A stretch of DNA of 64,000 bases from an uncultured bacterium (GCA_902779645.1 CACZCH010000008.1:45731-109730); one strand, 5' to 3'. Shown: positions 1 to 9,490, counted from the first letter of the stretch. Program-made: numbers and translations. The notes: generated by a model from the letters alone, not told the origin.

Positions 1-1
1 A

Positions 2-937
2 CCGACTCATGGTAATAATATTAAACTGACTCCTGAAGATATCAAAAATCTTATTACGGAATATCAACAAGTATTGGTTGAACAATATAACAAAATTACT
101 TCCGGCGGAAAAGTTGTACACGGTGATATTCACCCGGGTAACATATTCATAGATGTCGACGCACTGAAGAATATGAGCTCACCAAATAGAATGGAACAAA
201 TATGGACTGATTTAACAGGAAGAGTATCACGTAAAAACCACGGCGTATTCACTCTTATTGATACAGGTAACGTAATCAATCTGTCAAAAGAACAGTCTAT
301 AAGCTTGTTGAATTTAACATCATACATAGAACACGGCAACTACAAAAAGATTGCGGAATACGTAATGCAAGGTGTTGAAGGTGATGCGCTTGGCGGTCAT
401 ACAAAAGAAGAAGCAACAAAAATTATTGAAGAACAATTAAAGAAATGTTTCACTGATACAACAACTCCGCTTGATATTATGACAACGGATAATCTGTTAA
501 AACTTACTTCTAATATTATGAAAAAACATAATATTGTACCGAATGATACTCAATTGAATCTTAATAAAGCAGTACAATCTGCTAACAATTCTTATGACGC
601 TTTGGTTAAAGGCTTATTTGACGGTAGAATGGGTAACGGTCAAGCATTGAGTATGTTATTTGGATTTGGTGACGGTGCTAAAGATGGTTCATTCCTGAAA
701 CAAATTAAAAAGAACATGGAAAAAGCTCAGGAAAGAGAAAACTTGCGCCACATGTCACTCTCAGAAAGAAATCATCAAAGAAAATTAGATGGAAACTTGA
801 AACCTGACCAAGTAGAATATCACGTATTTAGACTTAAACAAGGTTTGGCAAAACCAAGTTTTAAAATGCCAAAGAAAAAAGAAACTCCTGATATGAAAAT
901 TCCTGAAATATTAGAGGATGGTTTTGAAAGCATATAA
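2..937 (+). CDS. ABC1/AarF-like atypical kinase domain protein, 5' end outside window
   Basis: The frame is open from base 2, so the beginning of the gene lies outside the window; the TTG at 74 is only an internal candidate start. The visible part holds an ABC1/UbiB-type catalytic loop, HGDIHPGN, followed about 40 residues later by LIDTGN in the place of the usual DFG metal-binding motif. After it comes a helical stretch that resembles the region following DFG in AarF proteins. The last 100 residues are basic and polar. The family phosphorylates or otherwise supports lipid and quinone metabolism, but here the target cannot be read from context. DTG instead of DFG makes normal kinase chemistry uncertain. 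A strong terminator follows 18 bases after the stop. Confidence 0.6.
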   Translation, partial: PTHGNNIKLTPEDIKNLITEYQQVLVEQYNKITSGGKVVHGDIHPGNIFIDVDALKNMSSPNRMEQIWTDLTGRVSRKNHGVFTLIDTGNVINLSKEQSISLLNLTSYIEHGNYKKIAEYVMQGVEGDALGGHTKEEATKIIEEQLKKCFTDTTTPLDIMTTDNLLKLTSNIMKKHNIVPNDTQLNLNKAVQSANNSYDALVKGLFDGRMGNGQALSMLFGFGDGAKDGSFLKQIKKNMEKAQERENLRHMSLSERNHQRKLDGNLKPDQVEYHVFRLKQGLAKPSFKMPKKKETPDMKIPEILEDGFESI

Positions 938-954
938 ACAGAGCTTAAATTCTT

Positions 955-994
955 AAAAACAGACCTTTTGCAGTATTACAAAAGGTCTGTTTTT
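955..994 (+). terminator. Rho-independent terminator
   Basis: A perfect 15-bp stem (956-970 with 979-993) around an 8-base loop ends in a T run. It closes the kinase-like gene. Confidence 0.9.
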
Positions 995-1412
995 CTAACC
1001 CAATAATCTCCTATTTTCCCCCAAATCTGATATATAACTCTCTATATATCTGATTAAAAATCTTTTTTGTTACTAATTTGATTGTGATAAATTTTTTAAA
1101 AATACTATACTGATTCGTTTAGTTCGGGTTAAATAATTTTTTCTCTTAATCTTCTCTCAATTTCTATTTTTTACTTAACACTTTTGGGTAAAATATTTTA
1201 TTACCCCTCCCCTTAAGTCTAACAGCCATCACTCCTTTCTGGTATGTTTATATAGTATGACTCATGTTTTTTTTAATCAAGTAAAGAAATTCCAAAAAAT
1301 TTTTACAATTGACCATGCTCCCCATGCCTATTAGGAAAAATCAGAATTTACAAAAATTTACTAAAAAAATAGCGTCATGGTTATTGACATTGAATTTTGA
1401 GGGGAAGAACTA

Positions 1413-1512
1413 GTCGTTCTGAGGAAAATAAATATATAGCCCAAAGAATCTCCTGCAAGTAAAGAAAGAGATTCTTCACCCCCAAACTGCTGTCGGGTTC
1501 AGAAAAACGTGT
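1413..1512. repeat. Degenerate interspersed palindromic repeat (TTCTGAG...AAGAATCTC type), copy 1
   Basis: The outer text GTCGTTCTGAGG and GGGTTCAGAAAAAC resembles the ends of the widespread bacterial repeat with CATTCTGAG and CAGAATGAC ends. The inner arms AAGAATCTC (1444-1452) and GAGATTCTT (1468-1476) are perfectly complementary. A second degenerate copy lies at 15449-15530. Family recognition is from memory of the motif. Confidence 0.55.
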
Positions 1513-1517
1513 TTTAA

Positions 1518-1640
1518 AAAGTGACTAAGTGACGGAGTGGTTATAAATATATTCGAAATCTGACTTGTTTTAAAAGTAGTATATTCAAATTACTTAGTCA
1601 CTTCGTCACCAAGCAAAGCGAAGTCACTCCATCACTATTA
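1518..1640. repeat. Inverted repeat built from AGTGAC-type units
   Basis: The left part (about 1519-1541) reads aagtgact-aagtgacg-gagtgg. The right part (about 1590-1637) carries its complement, cttagtcacttcgtcac, and then a second short inversion, gcaaagcgaagtcactcc. The structure could fold on either strand. It lies in a gap between genes. Confidence 0.6.
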
Positions 1641-1643
1641 ATA

Positions 1644-1943
1644 CTACTGGTTTGGTAAAAACGTACTGTTTTGTTCATTGTTACAATTTCCGAACTGGCA
1701 CCCTAAACTTCCCTGCATTTGTATGCCTTCTTTATTTCTGGTTCTTCCAAATGAATTTGTATTATTTCTGTTCTGAAGTTGTGATTGAGGAGAATTAGGG
1801 TTAGAAATATCATTGGTTTGGAATAAAGGTCTGCTCGGAGAACTGTTCGGAAGCGTGCAAACGCTTTCCCCGTCTCCTATCGGACAAAGTGCAAAAGAGG
1901 GCATGCCTATAAATAATAATATGATTATTAAAAATTTTTTCAT
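1644..1943 (-). CDS. Small secreted Asn/Gln-rich protein, unknown function
   Basis: This 99-residue protein starts with a clear signal peptide (MKKFLIIILLFIGMPSFA) followed by a Cys-containing segment and an Asn, Gln and Ser-rich tail with four cysteines in total (CPIGDGESVC near the new N-terminus, CQFGNC near the end). The two pairs could form disulfides outside the membrane. A GGAGG ribosome site lies 8 bases before the ATG, which supports a real gene. I do not recognise the family. The protein is probably periplasmic or secreted. Confidence 0.6.
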   Translation of the reverse strand: MKKFLIIILLFIGMPSFALCPIGDGESVCTLPNSSPSRPLFQTNDISNPNSPQSQLQNRNNTNSFGRTRNKEGIQMQGSLGCQFGNCNNEQNSTFLPNQ

Positions 1944-2020
1944 AAAACTTACCTCCCGATATTATTCTACGGAAGTTTTCGATTTTAGCATTCGACATTT
2001 GGAGTAAATAAAAAAGACAA

Positions 2021-2866
2021 TTATTCTGCTGAACATCCGTCAGGTATAAAATGTAAATCTTTTATTACCTGATAATCTTGAGGAAACTCTTGATTAGAAT
2101 TTTCCAATACAAAATAAGTAGAGCCTGAACCGGACATGATTGAACTTGGAAGAATTGATTTTATGTGTTGAAGTTCTTTGTAATCACCAAAAACCGCATA
2201 TTCCAAATCATTATACAAAAATTCTTTAATCTCTTTTCCATGTTTTAGTGCTTCAATTATTTTCTCTGTTTTATTATATTTAGGTTTATTTGTTTTCAAT
2301 GAATATTTTGTATAAGCTTCTTTTGCTGATATACCAAGATTTTTTGGTTTAATTAAAGTTACAGGCATGGATACAAACGGAAGTTTTTCTGTTTTTTCAC
2401 CTCTTCCTGTTGCCAGCAGACAACCGCCTTCAAGGCATACGTTTAAATCCGAACCGAGAGACGCGCAAAGAGCGTTCATTTTTTCTTTTGATAAAATGTT
2501 TCCAAAAAGTATGTTAAGTCCCAAAATTGTACCGGCAGAGTCTGTACTTCCGCCCGCAAGACCGGCAGATAGCGGTATATTTTTTTCAATATTAATTTTT
2601 ATATGATAATTTTCAAATCCGGTTGTTTTTAAAAATAAATCCGCAGCTTTGTATACAAGATTTTTTTCGTTATAAGGAAGCTCAGGGTTGTTTCCGGTAA
2701 GCTCAATTAATGTTGAGTCGGATTTTTCAACTGATATATCCAAATAATCATACAGATTTATTAACTGCATAACGCTTTTAATATTATGAAATCCGTCATC
2801 TCTTTGGTTTTCAACTTCCAAAGTTAAATTTATTTTTGCTGGACATTTTATTCTGATACTGTTCAT
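2021..2866 (-). CDS. ispE: 4-diphosphocytidyl-2-C-methyl-D-erythritol kinase
   Basis: IspE phosphorylates the 2-hydroxyl of CDP-methylerythritol in the non-mevalonate isoprenoid pathway, in the cytoplasm. The 281-residue product has normal family length. It shows the GHMP-kinase substrate motif near the N-terminus (CPAKINLTLEV), the glycine-rich ATP loop PLSAGLAGGSTDSAG around residue 95, and the C-terminal MSGSGSTYF motif. The ATG at 2866 has no Shine-Dalgarno sequence. A TAAAAT hexamer ends only 6 bases upstream, so the transcript is probably leaderless. The gene stands alone between two genes of unrelated function. Confidence 0.95.
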   Translation of the reverse strand: MNSIRIKCPAKINLTLEVENQRDDGFHNIKSVMQLINLYDYLDISVEKSDSTLIELTGNNPELPYNEKNLVYKAADLFLKTTGFENYHIKINIEKNIPLSAGLAGGSTDSAGTILGLNILFGNILSKEKMNALCASLGSDLNVCLEGGCLLATGRGEKTEKLPFVSMPVTLIKPKNLGISAKEAYTKYSLKTNKPKYNKTEKIIEALKHGKEIKEFLYNDLEYAVFGDYKELQHIKSILPSSIMSGSGSTYFVLENSNQEFPQDYQVIKDLHFIPDGCSAE

Positions 2867-2878
2867 ATAACTATTTTA
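2867..2878 (-). promoter_or_regulatory. -10-like hexamer abutting ispE start (leaderless type)
   Basis: On the minus strand TAAAAT (2878-2873) is followed by 6 bases and then the ispE ATG. There is no ribosome site between them. Confidence 0.6.
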
Positions 2879-2962
2879 TCACGGAAAGTGATAATAAAGT
2901 AAAAAGCGAGGAAGTGATATTGATTTTTTTTGTTTAGTTTATGTAAACTTTTGTAACAAAAA

Positions 2963-2998
2963 GGCAATTTCTTAAGGAAGAAATACTTTATGTATATA
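2963..2998 (+). promoter_or_regulatory. GGCAATTTC-N9-AAATACTTTAT promoter-like module, copy 1
   Basis: GGCAATTTC (2963-2971), nine variable bases, then AAATACTTTATGTATAT (2981-2997). The same two blocks with identical spacing occur upstream of the gene at 27518. An AGAGGAG ribosome site and the ATG follow about 25 bases later. Confidence 0.55.
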
Positions 2999-3024
2999 TA
3001 AAAAGGAAAAAGAGGAGCAATATT

Positions 3025-5037
3025 ATGAAAAACATTAAGAAAACAGTTTCAGCCTTGGTTTTAACAACCATGTTAGCAATGACTCAAGTTTCTGCGTCAG
3101 TAGATACCGGTTTAGGTGTCGGAAATGGCGGTGCTGTTATAAACACTACAACAGGCGGTTTTGTTGGTATGGAAACCGGTACAAATTCAGCTACATTAAA
3201 TTTTAATGCAAATTCTCACGTTAACTGGAATACATTAAACGTCAATGCAAATGAAACATTGAATTTTAACGCAGTTAACGGAGCTAACGGATTGACTGTT
3301 ATTAACACGGTTAATCAAGGTATGTCAAATATTTATGGTCAAATTAATGCAAATAGCGGTATCAGCAATTTGATTATTTCTAACCCGAACGGTGTTTTAT
3401 TTGACGGTGCTAAGTTCACAACAGCTGGTGATGCAATGGTTACAACTCAAGCATTCAATACAACAAATATGAATTTAGCAAATCCTACTTTTTCAGATAA
3501 TGCTGTTGGCGTTGTAACAATTAAGAATTCAGATTTCACAGTAGGCGGTGACCTTAATGTTATCGGTAATTCAATGAATGTTGTTAAGTCAGCTTTCACA
3601 GCAAATAACGGAGCGGGTAATGTTCACTTTACAACAACAAACGGTCAAGATTATTTTGTAGACCCTAATACAGGAAACCTAACAGAAACTCAAGCAGTAA
3701 GATTGGAAGCAGTCCAAGTTGACGGTAATGTTTACATAGTATCAGATAAAGGTGTTGTTAAAACAGTATCCGGCGGTCAAATTAACGGTGATTTGAATAT
3801 TCAATCAGACGGCAGTGTTGCAATGAACTACGTAAGCAACGGTGAAGTTTTAAATGTAACCGGTGATGTTAATGCAAAAGCTAACGGAACATTGATGTAT
3901 GCAAGAAATACAAAAGTCGGCGGCAATTTGAATATGACAAACGGAGGCGGTTTCTTAGAGGTAGGTAACGTTCAAGTCGGCAAAGATATGAATTTAAAAA
4001 CCGTTGCAGAATCAGAAAATCCATACGGTTATAAACACTTCACTCACGTAATCGGTAAAAACAAAATCGGCGGTAATGCAACAATAAATTCAGAAAACAA
4101 TATTCACATCGGTAACTACAACTTTGAAGAAGACAGATTGCTAAACGGTAAATTAGAAGTTGGCGGAGATTTAACAGCACACGCAAACAATGGTCACGTA
4201 ACAGTAACAATTGATGTTAATGCTGATAAAATTGATTTAGCATCAGAACACTTGAATGTATTAACAAATGATAAAGCAGTTTTAACAGCTAACGAATACA
4301 AATTCAAATCAAATGGTTACATAGGTGCAATCACTGATTATACAGATGAAAACGGCAATGTACTTAAAACAGAAGACCAAATTATCAGCTTGATGGAAAA
4401 CTACACATATATACCTAAAGACATCAAGAGTCACGGTTATACGCATATTGCGGGTGGCAAAATCACAAATATCGAAACTCCCAAAGATTCACAAGTATAT
4501 ATTGCATCAAACGGTGATGTAGTCCTTACAGGAGCTAATGCAGGTGATATTAACTTAACAGCTTACAGAAAAAGAATTGATGTTCAAGGTCCGAATGTAC
4601 ACGCTAAAAACATCAACGTAGGTCCTGAAACAGATTACTTAAAGCTTGAATTCGAAGGCAGAGACTTTACAACAAACTATACAAACATCAGAGACGGTAA
4701 AGTTATTACAATCAAGCCTGATGAAAAAATCACATACGAAATGACAGATGGCGAAGGCGGCAACAACCAGCCGACATTACAACCAACAGAAACAAAAACA
4801 TACTTAATCGGCCCCGGCCCTGAGCCAACACCTGAAAGACGTAATCCAAATCCTCCGAGCGATGACAACGTAAGAATTAAAAACTGGGTTCCGGAAGATC
4901 CGACAAAACCAATGGCAAGCACACCGGTAGCATACGCAGCAGACTTAGATGATGACGAAGACGCTCCTTGCAGAAAGAATGTCGACGGATCAGTAACAGT
5001 AGTCAGAGCAATACCGATGACGAATATAGAAGAATAA
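3025..5037 (+). CDS. Exported filamentous-haemagglutinin-like protein (two-partner secretion N-terminal domain)
   Basis: This 670-residue protein has an N-terminal signal peptide of about 24 residues ending at VSA-S. A TPS-type domain follows, with a haemagglutination-activity signature: repeated Asn-rich strands, then NLIISNPNGVLFDGA around residue 135. The middle is made of short beta-helix-like repeats rich in GGDLNV/GGNL turns (for example VGGDLNV, INGDLNI, VGGNLNM). The C-terminal 80 residues are proline-rich and acidic. Such proteins are normally moved across the outer membrane by a TpsB/FhaC partner, but no such gene is in the window. An AGAGGAG ribosome site precedes the ATG. Likely role is surface adhesion or a cell-surface scaffold; this is inferred from the domain. 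Confidence 0.8.
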   Translation: MKNIKKTVSALVLTTMLAMTQVSASVDTGLGVGNGGAVINTTTGGFVGMETGTNSATLNFNANSHVNWNTLNVNANETLNFNAVNGANGLTVINTVNQGMSNIYGQINANSGISNLIISNPNGVLFDGAKFTTAGDAMVTTQAFNTTNMNLANPTFSDNAVGVVTIKNSDFTVGGDLNVIGNSMNVVKSAFTANNGAGNVHFTTTNGQDYFVDPNTGNLTETQAVRLEAVQVDGNVYIVSDKGVVKTVSGGQINGDLNIQSDGSVAMNYVSNGEVLNVTGDVNAKANGTLMYARNTKVGGNLNMTNGGGFLEVGNVQVGKDMNLKTVAESENPYGYKHFTHVIGKNKIGGNATINSENNIHIGNYNFEEDRLLNGKLEVGGDLTAHANNGHVTVTIDVNADKIDLASEHLNVLTNDKAVLTANEYKFKSNGYIGAITDYTDENGNVLKTEDQIISLMENYTYIPKDIKSHGYTHIAGGKITNIETPKDSQVYIASNGDVVLTGANAGDINLTAYRKRIDVQGPNVHAKNINVGPETDYLKLEFEGRDFTTNYTNIRDGKVITIKPDEKITYEMTDGEGGNNQPTLQPTETKTYLIGPGPEPTPERRNPNPPSDDNVRIKNWVPEDPTKPMASTPVAYAADLDDDEDAPCRKNVDGSVTVVRAIPMTNIEE

Positions 5038-5064
5038 GACTAATAGATAGATGAAGATGGGAAG

Positions 5065-5093
5065 AAAAAACCGGCTTGTAAGCCGGTTTTTTC
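5065..5093 (+). terminator. Rho-independent terminator
   Basis: The stem CCGGCTT/AAGCCGG sits between an A run and a TTTTTT run, directly after the haemagglutinin-like gene. Confidence 0.85.
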
Positions 5094-5146
5094 TTGTTTA
5101 TTATTCAATTATCTTGTAAAATATTAATATAAATCGGAGAAAGAGT

Positions 5147-6628
5147 ATGCAGGGTTTAAGCAAAGAAAATGTAGAGTCATTAATAAAAGCAGGATTTAAC
5201 CGTCATCAAAATAATGAGCTTGATGATGCGGAAAATTTGTATAGAGAAGCATTGAAGCTTGATACAAATAATGCGGAAGCATACAACCTTATGGGGGTTT
5301 TGAAGCTCCAAAAACAAGAACCTGAACTGGCGGTTGATTATATTTTAAAAGCAATAAGCATAGAACCTCAAGAATATTTTTACGAAACTCTATTTCAAGC
5401 CTATATGAGATGCGGTGATTACAAAGGAATTATTGCTTATGAGAATACTGTAAAAACTCTTTATTCAAAGAACTTTGCTCTGCTATTTGATTTGGCATTA
5501 GCATTCAAAACAGAACACAGAAATTCGGAAGCTCTAAAATACTATGAAAAAGCTCTCCATATTAACCCGATGTCTTATGACGGCTGGTCTAATGTTGCTA
5601 ACATATACAGCATGGAAGGACGTGCTAATGATGCGGTTTCTGCAATGAACGTTTGTTATCAGCTTAGACCAAAAGATGATGACACGGCATTTTTTATGGC
5701 TAAAGATTATTTTAAAGCAAATAGATATGATAAGGGCTTTCCACTGTTTGAATCCAGAAGCTCAAAGAAAATTGCTTTTATTTCTCAGAGCAAAACTATG
5801 CCAAATAAAATACGTGAGGATAATTTCTGGCATGGGGAAAATATAAAAGACAAAAATATATATGTATATTACGAAGCAGGATACGGAGATGCAATTATGT
5901 ATTCAAGGTATCTTCCGCTTTTAGCGAAAAAATGCAAAAAGCTAACTTTTATGTGTCACAGAGAACTCACTCCTTTATACAAGATTAACGAGCATTTAGG
6001 AGTAGATGAGCTGGTGGATACATTTATACCGGATCACGAATTGGATATAGATATTCACGCATCACTTTTAAGCCTTCCTTATTTATTGAAGCTTAAAGGG
6101 GATGATATTTTTGCTTTTCGTGAAGGATATATTGTTCCTGATATGAAAATGGTTGAAGAATATAAAGAAAAATACTTTAATACGGATAAAATTAAAGTCG
6201 GAATTAAGTGGAGAGGAAATACAACTTTTGATAAAGACAGGGTTATTCCGACAGAATTGTTTAATCAGCTCATAAGTGTTCCTAATACTCAATATTATTC
6301 TTTTCAAACATTTGAAGGTTCGGATGAGGTTAGGAAACTCAATAATATTACAGATATCGGGAAAGACTTGATTGACTTTTCTCAAACGGCTTCTGCGCTT
6401 AGGAATTTGGATTTGGTAATATGCAATGATACTTCTCTCGCACATCTTGCAGGTGCCATGAGAATTCCTTGCTGGATAATGCTTCCATACGATGTTGATT
6501 GGAGATGGGGTACGGATTTAACTAAATGCAATTGGTATGAAAGTGTAAAACTTTTCCGTCAAAAATCAATTGGTGATTGGCAGAGTGTTTTTGATCAAGT
6601 CTTGGAAGAAATGAAACCGGAGCATTAA
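5147..6628 (+). CDS. TPR protein with C-terminal GT9/heptosyltransferase-like domain
   Basis: The first 200 residues are tandem TPR helices (GFNRHQNNELDDAENLYREA and similar units). The C-terminal 250 residues resemble the glycosyltransferase-9 fold found behind TPR arrays in many bacteria: a YYEAGYGDAIMYSRYL strand-turn, then KVGIKWRGN, and near the end VICNDTSLAHLAGAM, the usual nucleotide-sugar-site signature. The protein is probably cytoplasmic and may modify a protein or cell-surface glycan; donor and acceptor are unknown. The ATG at 5147 follows CGGAGAAAG. A TAAAAT promoter element lies about 30 bases upstream. The gene is monocistronic between two intergenic gaps. Confidence 0.75.
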   Translation: MQGLSKENVESLIKAGFNRHQNNELDDAENLYREALKLDTNNAEAYNLMGVLKLQKQEPELAVDYILKAISIEPQEYFYETLFQAYMRCGDYKGIIAYENTVKTLYSKNFALLFDLALAFKTEHRNSEALKYYEKALHINPMSYDGWSNVANIYSMEGRANDAVSAMNVCYQLRPKDDDTAFFMAKDYFKANRYDKGFPLFESRSSKKIAFISQSKTMPNKIREDNFWHGENIKDKNIYVYYEAGYGDAIMYSRYLPLLAKKCKKLTFMCHRELTPLYKINEHLGVDELVDTFIPDHELDIDIHASLLSLPYLLKLKGDDIFAFREGYIVPDMKMVEEYKEKYFNTDKIKVGIKWRGNTTFDKDRVIPTELFNQLISVPNTQYYSFQTFEGSDEVRKLNNITDIGKDLIDFSQTASALRNLDLVICNDTSLAHLAGAMRIPCWIMLPYDVDWRWGTDLTKCNWYESVKLFRQKSIGDWQSVFDQVLEEMKPEH

Positions 6629-6716
6629 AATAGCTGTGTAAATAAGTTAAAAAAACAACTCCTTCACCGGTACATTTGTTTAATGTATAATAAATTAAAA
6701 TACAGGAGTTTTGTTG

Positions 6717-7562
6717 ATGTTTGAAGATTTTAATGAAGTTATTTGCTTGGGAATGGGTGGTTCTTATTCTGAAATAGCTAAGGACAAGCTTTTTAAAGCG
6801 TATGATTTATTTATGTATCAACGTTCGTTGAACGGAATAAAAGAATGTATAGATTACGTTGATGAGAATTCAAATGCTATTGCAATTTTGCCGGTTGAAA
6901 CAACATACAAGGGCATTATACGTGAAACTATTGATAACTTAATCACTACAAAAAATCAGAACATCCAAATTCTTGCAGAAACAGTTATTCCGGTAAATGA
7001 CTGTATTCTTTCCAAAACAACTGAATTTTACAGTATATCAGGATTAATTGCTAATCCTAATGCCCTTGCTAAATGTAAGAAATTTATCCGTGAAGAAATG
7101 CCCAGACAACTTAATGTAGTTGTTGCGGAAAGTATGGATGAATCAGCAAGAATGCTTAACAACTATAATCTGACTTATTCAATAATCGGAACCCCTAAGA
7201 CAGCAGAGTTGTACAACTTGAACATTCTTAAAGAGCATATTGAGGATTACAAGATAAACAACAGACGCCTTATCGTTATCGGTGATGGGGAAACAAAACC
7301 GACCGGACATGATAAAACAAGCATAGTTCTTTTCCTCGATGATCGTCAGGGTGCTTTGTTGGATATTGTTCAGGTATTTGTAAAATACCATATCAACATT
7401 ACTCAGATAAATTCAAAAATGGTAAGTACAAATTCCACAGAACAGGCTGTATTTATAGATTTTGACGGACATAAAGAAGATGATACAATAAAAAAACTGA
7501 TAGAAGATTTGACTCCGCCAGCCAAAGGTATAAGAATAATAGGATCTTATACATCGTTTTAA
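6717..7562 (+). CDS. Prephenate dehydratase-like protein with C-terminal ACT domain
   Basis: The 281-residue product has the layout of a stand-alone prephenate dehydratase: a PBP-like domain starting with LGMGGSYSEIA, an AILPVETTYKGI segment, and a C-terminal ACT domain (GALLDIVQVFVKYHINITQI) as in phenylalanine-regulated enzymes. The reaction would be prephenate to phenylpyruvate. The expected TRF signature appears as NNRRLIVI, with Arg at residue 183 where the catalytic Thr should be, and the ACT-domain ESRP is INSKM. It may therefore be a diverged enzyme or a ligand sensor. The ATG at 6717 is chosen over two in-frame TTGs because AGGAG lies 9 bases before it. A TATAAT lies just upstream. 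Confidence 0.7.
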   Translation: MFEDFNEVICLGMGGSYSEIAKDKLFKAYDLFMYQRSLNGIKECIDYVDENSNAIAILPVETTYKGIIRETIDNLITTKNQNIQILAETVIPVNDCILSKTTEFYSISGLIANPNALAKCKKFIREEMPRQLNVVVAESMDESARMLNNYNLTYSIIGTPKTAELYNLNILKEHIEDYKINNRRLIVIGDGETKPTGHDKTSIVLFLDDRQGALLDIVQVFVKYHINITQINSKMVSTNSTEQAVFIDFDGHKEDDTIKKLIEDLTPPAKGIRIIGSYTSF

Positions 7563-7620
7563 AAAGTGATATTGCTTGTATAGCGGTTAAGAGAATAATA
7601 TTAAAATAATTTTATAAAAC

Positions 7621-7658
7621 AATAATAAAGACCGGTTATATAGCCGGTCTTTATTATT
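7621..7658. terminator. Bidirectional terminator between convergent genes
   Basis: A perfect 15-bp stem (7621-7635 with 7644-7658) has an A-rich left and a T-rich right flank. It can serve both the prephenate-dehydratase-like gene and the acyl-CoA ligase gene. Confidence 0.85.
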
Positions 7659-7680
7659 AATATCCAATATTGTCAACATA

Positions 7681-9375
7681 TTATAGTTTAATTAACTCGC
7701 GAACTTCTTTTCTTTTAACTTTTCTGGTAGTTGTTTTAGGAAGTTCATCTTTTGAGATTACAATATTTGTCGGACGTTTGTATTGAGCGAGTCTTTCGGA
7801 AAGTGATTTAACTTCAACTCTAATCATACGTTCAATATCTTCTTCAGAATATGAAGAATAAAGCTCTGGTTTTGGTACGATTACCGCAGTAACTTCTTCA
7901 GTACCGTCTTTTGCACCGAACGTACGAGAAGTACCCAAAACACAAACTTCAGATACATAATTACCTTTTTCTAAAACAGCTTCAACCTCTTCTGGGAATA
8001 CTTTTTTACCACCGTTAAGTACAATCATGTTTTTGATTCTTCCCGTAATATACAAGTGATTAGTACTGTCTAATCTTGCAATATCGCCTGTATGCAGCCA
8101 GCCTTCTTCATCAATAACTTCTGCTGTCATTTCAGGCTGATTGTGATATCCCTTCATAACGGACGGGCCTCTGAGTAAAAGTTCTCCTGTTGATTTATCG
8201 ATTTTTGCTTCAAAGTTTCTTAGCGGTCTGCCAACACAAGCCATATCATAACGTTTATCTGTGTTTACACAAACAACGGGGCTTGTTTCAGATAACCCGT
8301 ATCCTTGATAAACCATTATCCCGATTCTTTCAAAGAATTCTCCAACATCTAAATCAAGTGGTGCGCCTCCTGCAATACAGCCGAAGAATTTTCCGCCGAA
8401 ATTATCGTGAATTTTTTTGAACAATAATCTTTTTATTTTGTATGAAGGAATGAATTTTGATGCGTGATACATTCCTTTGAATATCCATTGAGCAATTTTA
8501 GGTGCATTTTTTAGTTCTTTTTCTATACCTGCTTTTAAGAGTTTTAAGAATGCAGGTACGACAATCATAAATTCAACGCCTTTTTCTTTCATAATATCGG
8601 TTATATCTTTTGGTTTAAGACTTGTTGTGTAATAAACGGTATGCCCAAAATTTAAGAATACTGAAAAACCAACCGTCATTTCAAAAAGGTGGTTCATCGG
8701 AAGAATTGAAAGCATTGTAATCTTTCTTCCGTCCGGCAATATTTCATTAATTGGGTCTGATAAGCATTCGAGTTGAGCGTTAACATTTTTATATGAAATC
8801 TCAACTCCTTTAGGAGCACCAGTTGTTCCTGATGTGTAAATAATTAATGCTGTGGATTTTGAGCTTCTTTGCCTCCATTTCGCATTATATTCTTCAGGCA
8901 AAGCGTAAATACTTGTGACTTCTGAGTTATAGAATACTTCATCTGTTAAAAGAATATGCTTAATTGACGGTATTGCTTTTTGCAATTTCAAAGCCGTTTC
9001 CAAATAATGTTGAGAAACAAACATAACAGTCGGTAAGCAATCCGAAAGAATATTTGTAAGTTCATATTCAGAAAGTTTAATATCCAAAGGAATAGTTACA
9101 CAACCAGTAAGAGTTGATGCAAAAACGCATGCTCCGTATTCAGGTTTTGATTCCGAAAGAATTGCAACACCTTCTCCTTTTTTGATATCAAGAGTTTCAA
9201 TCATGTACTTTGCAATTTTTCTTGAAAATAGACCTAACCCTTTATAAGTAAGCTCTTTCCATCCATAACGACTTCTGATACCAAGAGCTATACGATTTTC
9301 ATAGTCTGCTGTTTTGGTTTCTATGTGGGATAAAATACCACTGCTTCTAAGTTCTTTTCTTTTTCTAAGAGCCAT
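7681..9375 (-). CDS. AMP-dependent acyl-CoA synthetase (long-chain fatty acid-CoA ligase family)
   Basis: This 564-residue adenylate-forming enzyme activates a carboxylic acid, probably a fatty acid, to its acyl-AMP and then to a CoA or carrier thioester. It shows the P-loop-like motif LIIYTSGTTGAPKGVE (about residue 180), the YQGYGLSETSP motif, GWLHTGDI and the C-terminal domain lysine region TTTRKVKRKEV. Length and motif order fit the FadD/long-chain ligase group rather than short-chain acetyl-CoA synthetases. The ATG follows GGAGTAAAGGTTT. It is transcribed alone. The substrate cannot be deduced; recycling of free fatty acids into phospholipid is a reasonable guess. Confidence 0.85.
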   Translation of the reverse strand: MALRKRKELRSSGILSHIETKTADYENRIALGIRSRYGWKELTYKGLGLFSRKIAKYMIETLDIKKGEGVAILSESKPEYGACVFASTLTGCVTIPLDIKLSEYELTNILSDCLPTVMFVSQHYLETALKLQKAIPSIKHILLTDEVFYNSEVTSIYALPEEYNAKWRQRSSKSTALIIYTSGTTGAPKGVEISYKNVNAQLECLSDPINEILPDGRKITMLSILPMNHLFEMTVGFSVFLNFGHTVYYTTSLKPKDITDIMKEKGVEFMIVVPAFLKLLKAGIEKELKNAPKIAQWIFKGMYHASKFIPSYKIKRLLFKKIHDNFGGKFFGCIAGGAPLDLDVGEFFERIGIMVYQGYGLSETSPVVCVNTDKRYDMACVGRPLRNFEAKIDKSTGELLLRGPSVMKGYHNQPEMTAEVIDEEGWLHTGDIARLDSTNHLYITGRIKNMIVLNGGKKVFPEEVEAVLEKGNYVSEVCVLGTSRTFGAKDGTEEVTAVIVPKPELYSSYSEEDIERMIRVEVKSLSERLAQYKRPTNIVISKDELPKTTTRKVKRKEVRELIKL

Positions 9376-9490
9376 AAACCTTTACTCCTTAATTCCAAAT
9401 CTTTAACACACTAAAAATATAGCAATATTTTACAACCAATCCTATTAAAATGCAAGCAGGGGGGTAACTTTAAGGAGTTTTGTAACTTTT

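Larger units (their letters stand above)
995..1643. other. 650-bp gap rich in degenerate repeats, no gene seen
   Basis: No open frame here has a ribosome site or family resemblance. The gap holds two repeat structures, described separately: a degenerate interspersed palindrome at about 1413-1512 and an inverted, period-8/9 'gtgac' repeat at about 1518-1640. The rest is very AT-rich and featureless. Confidence 0.6.
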
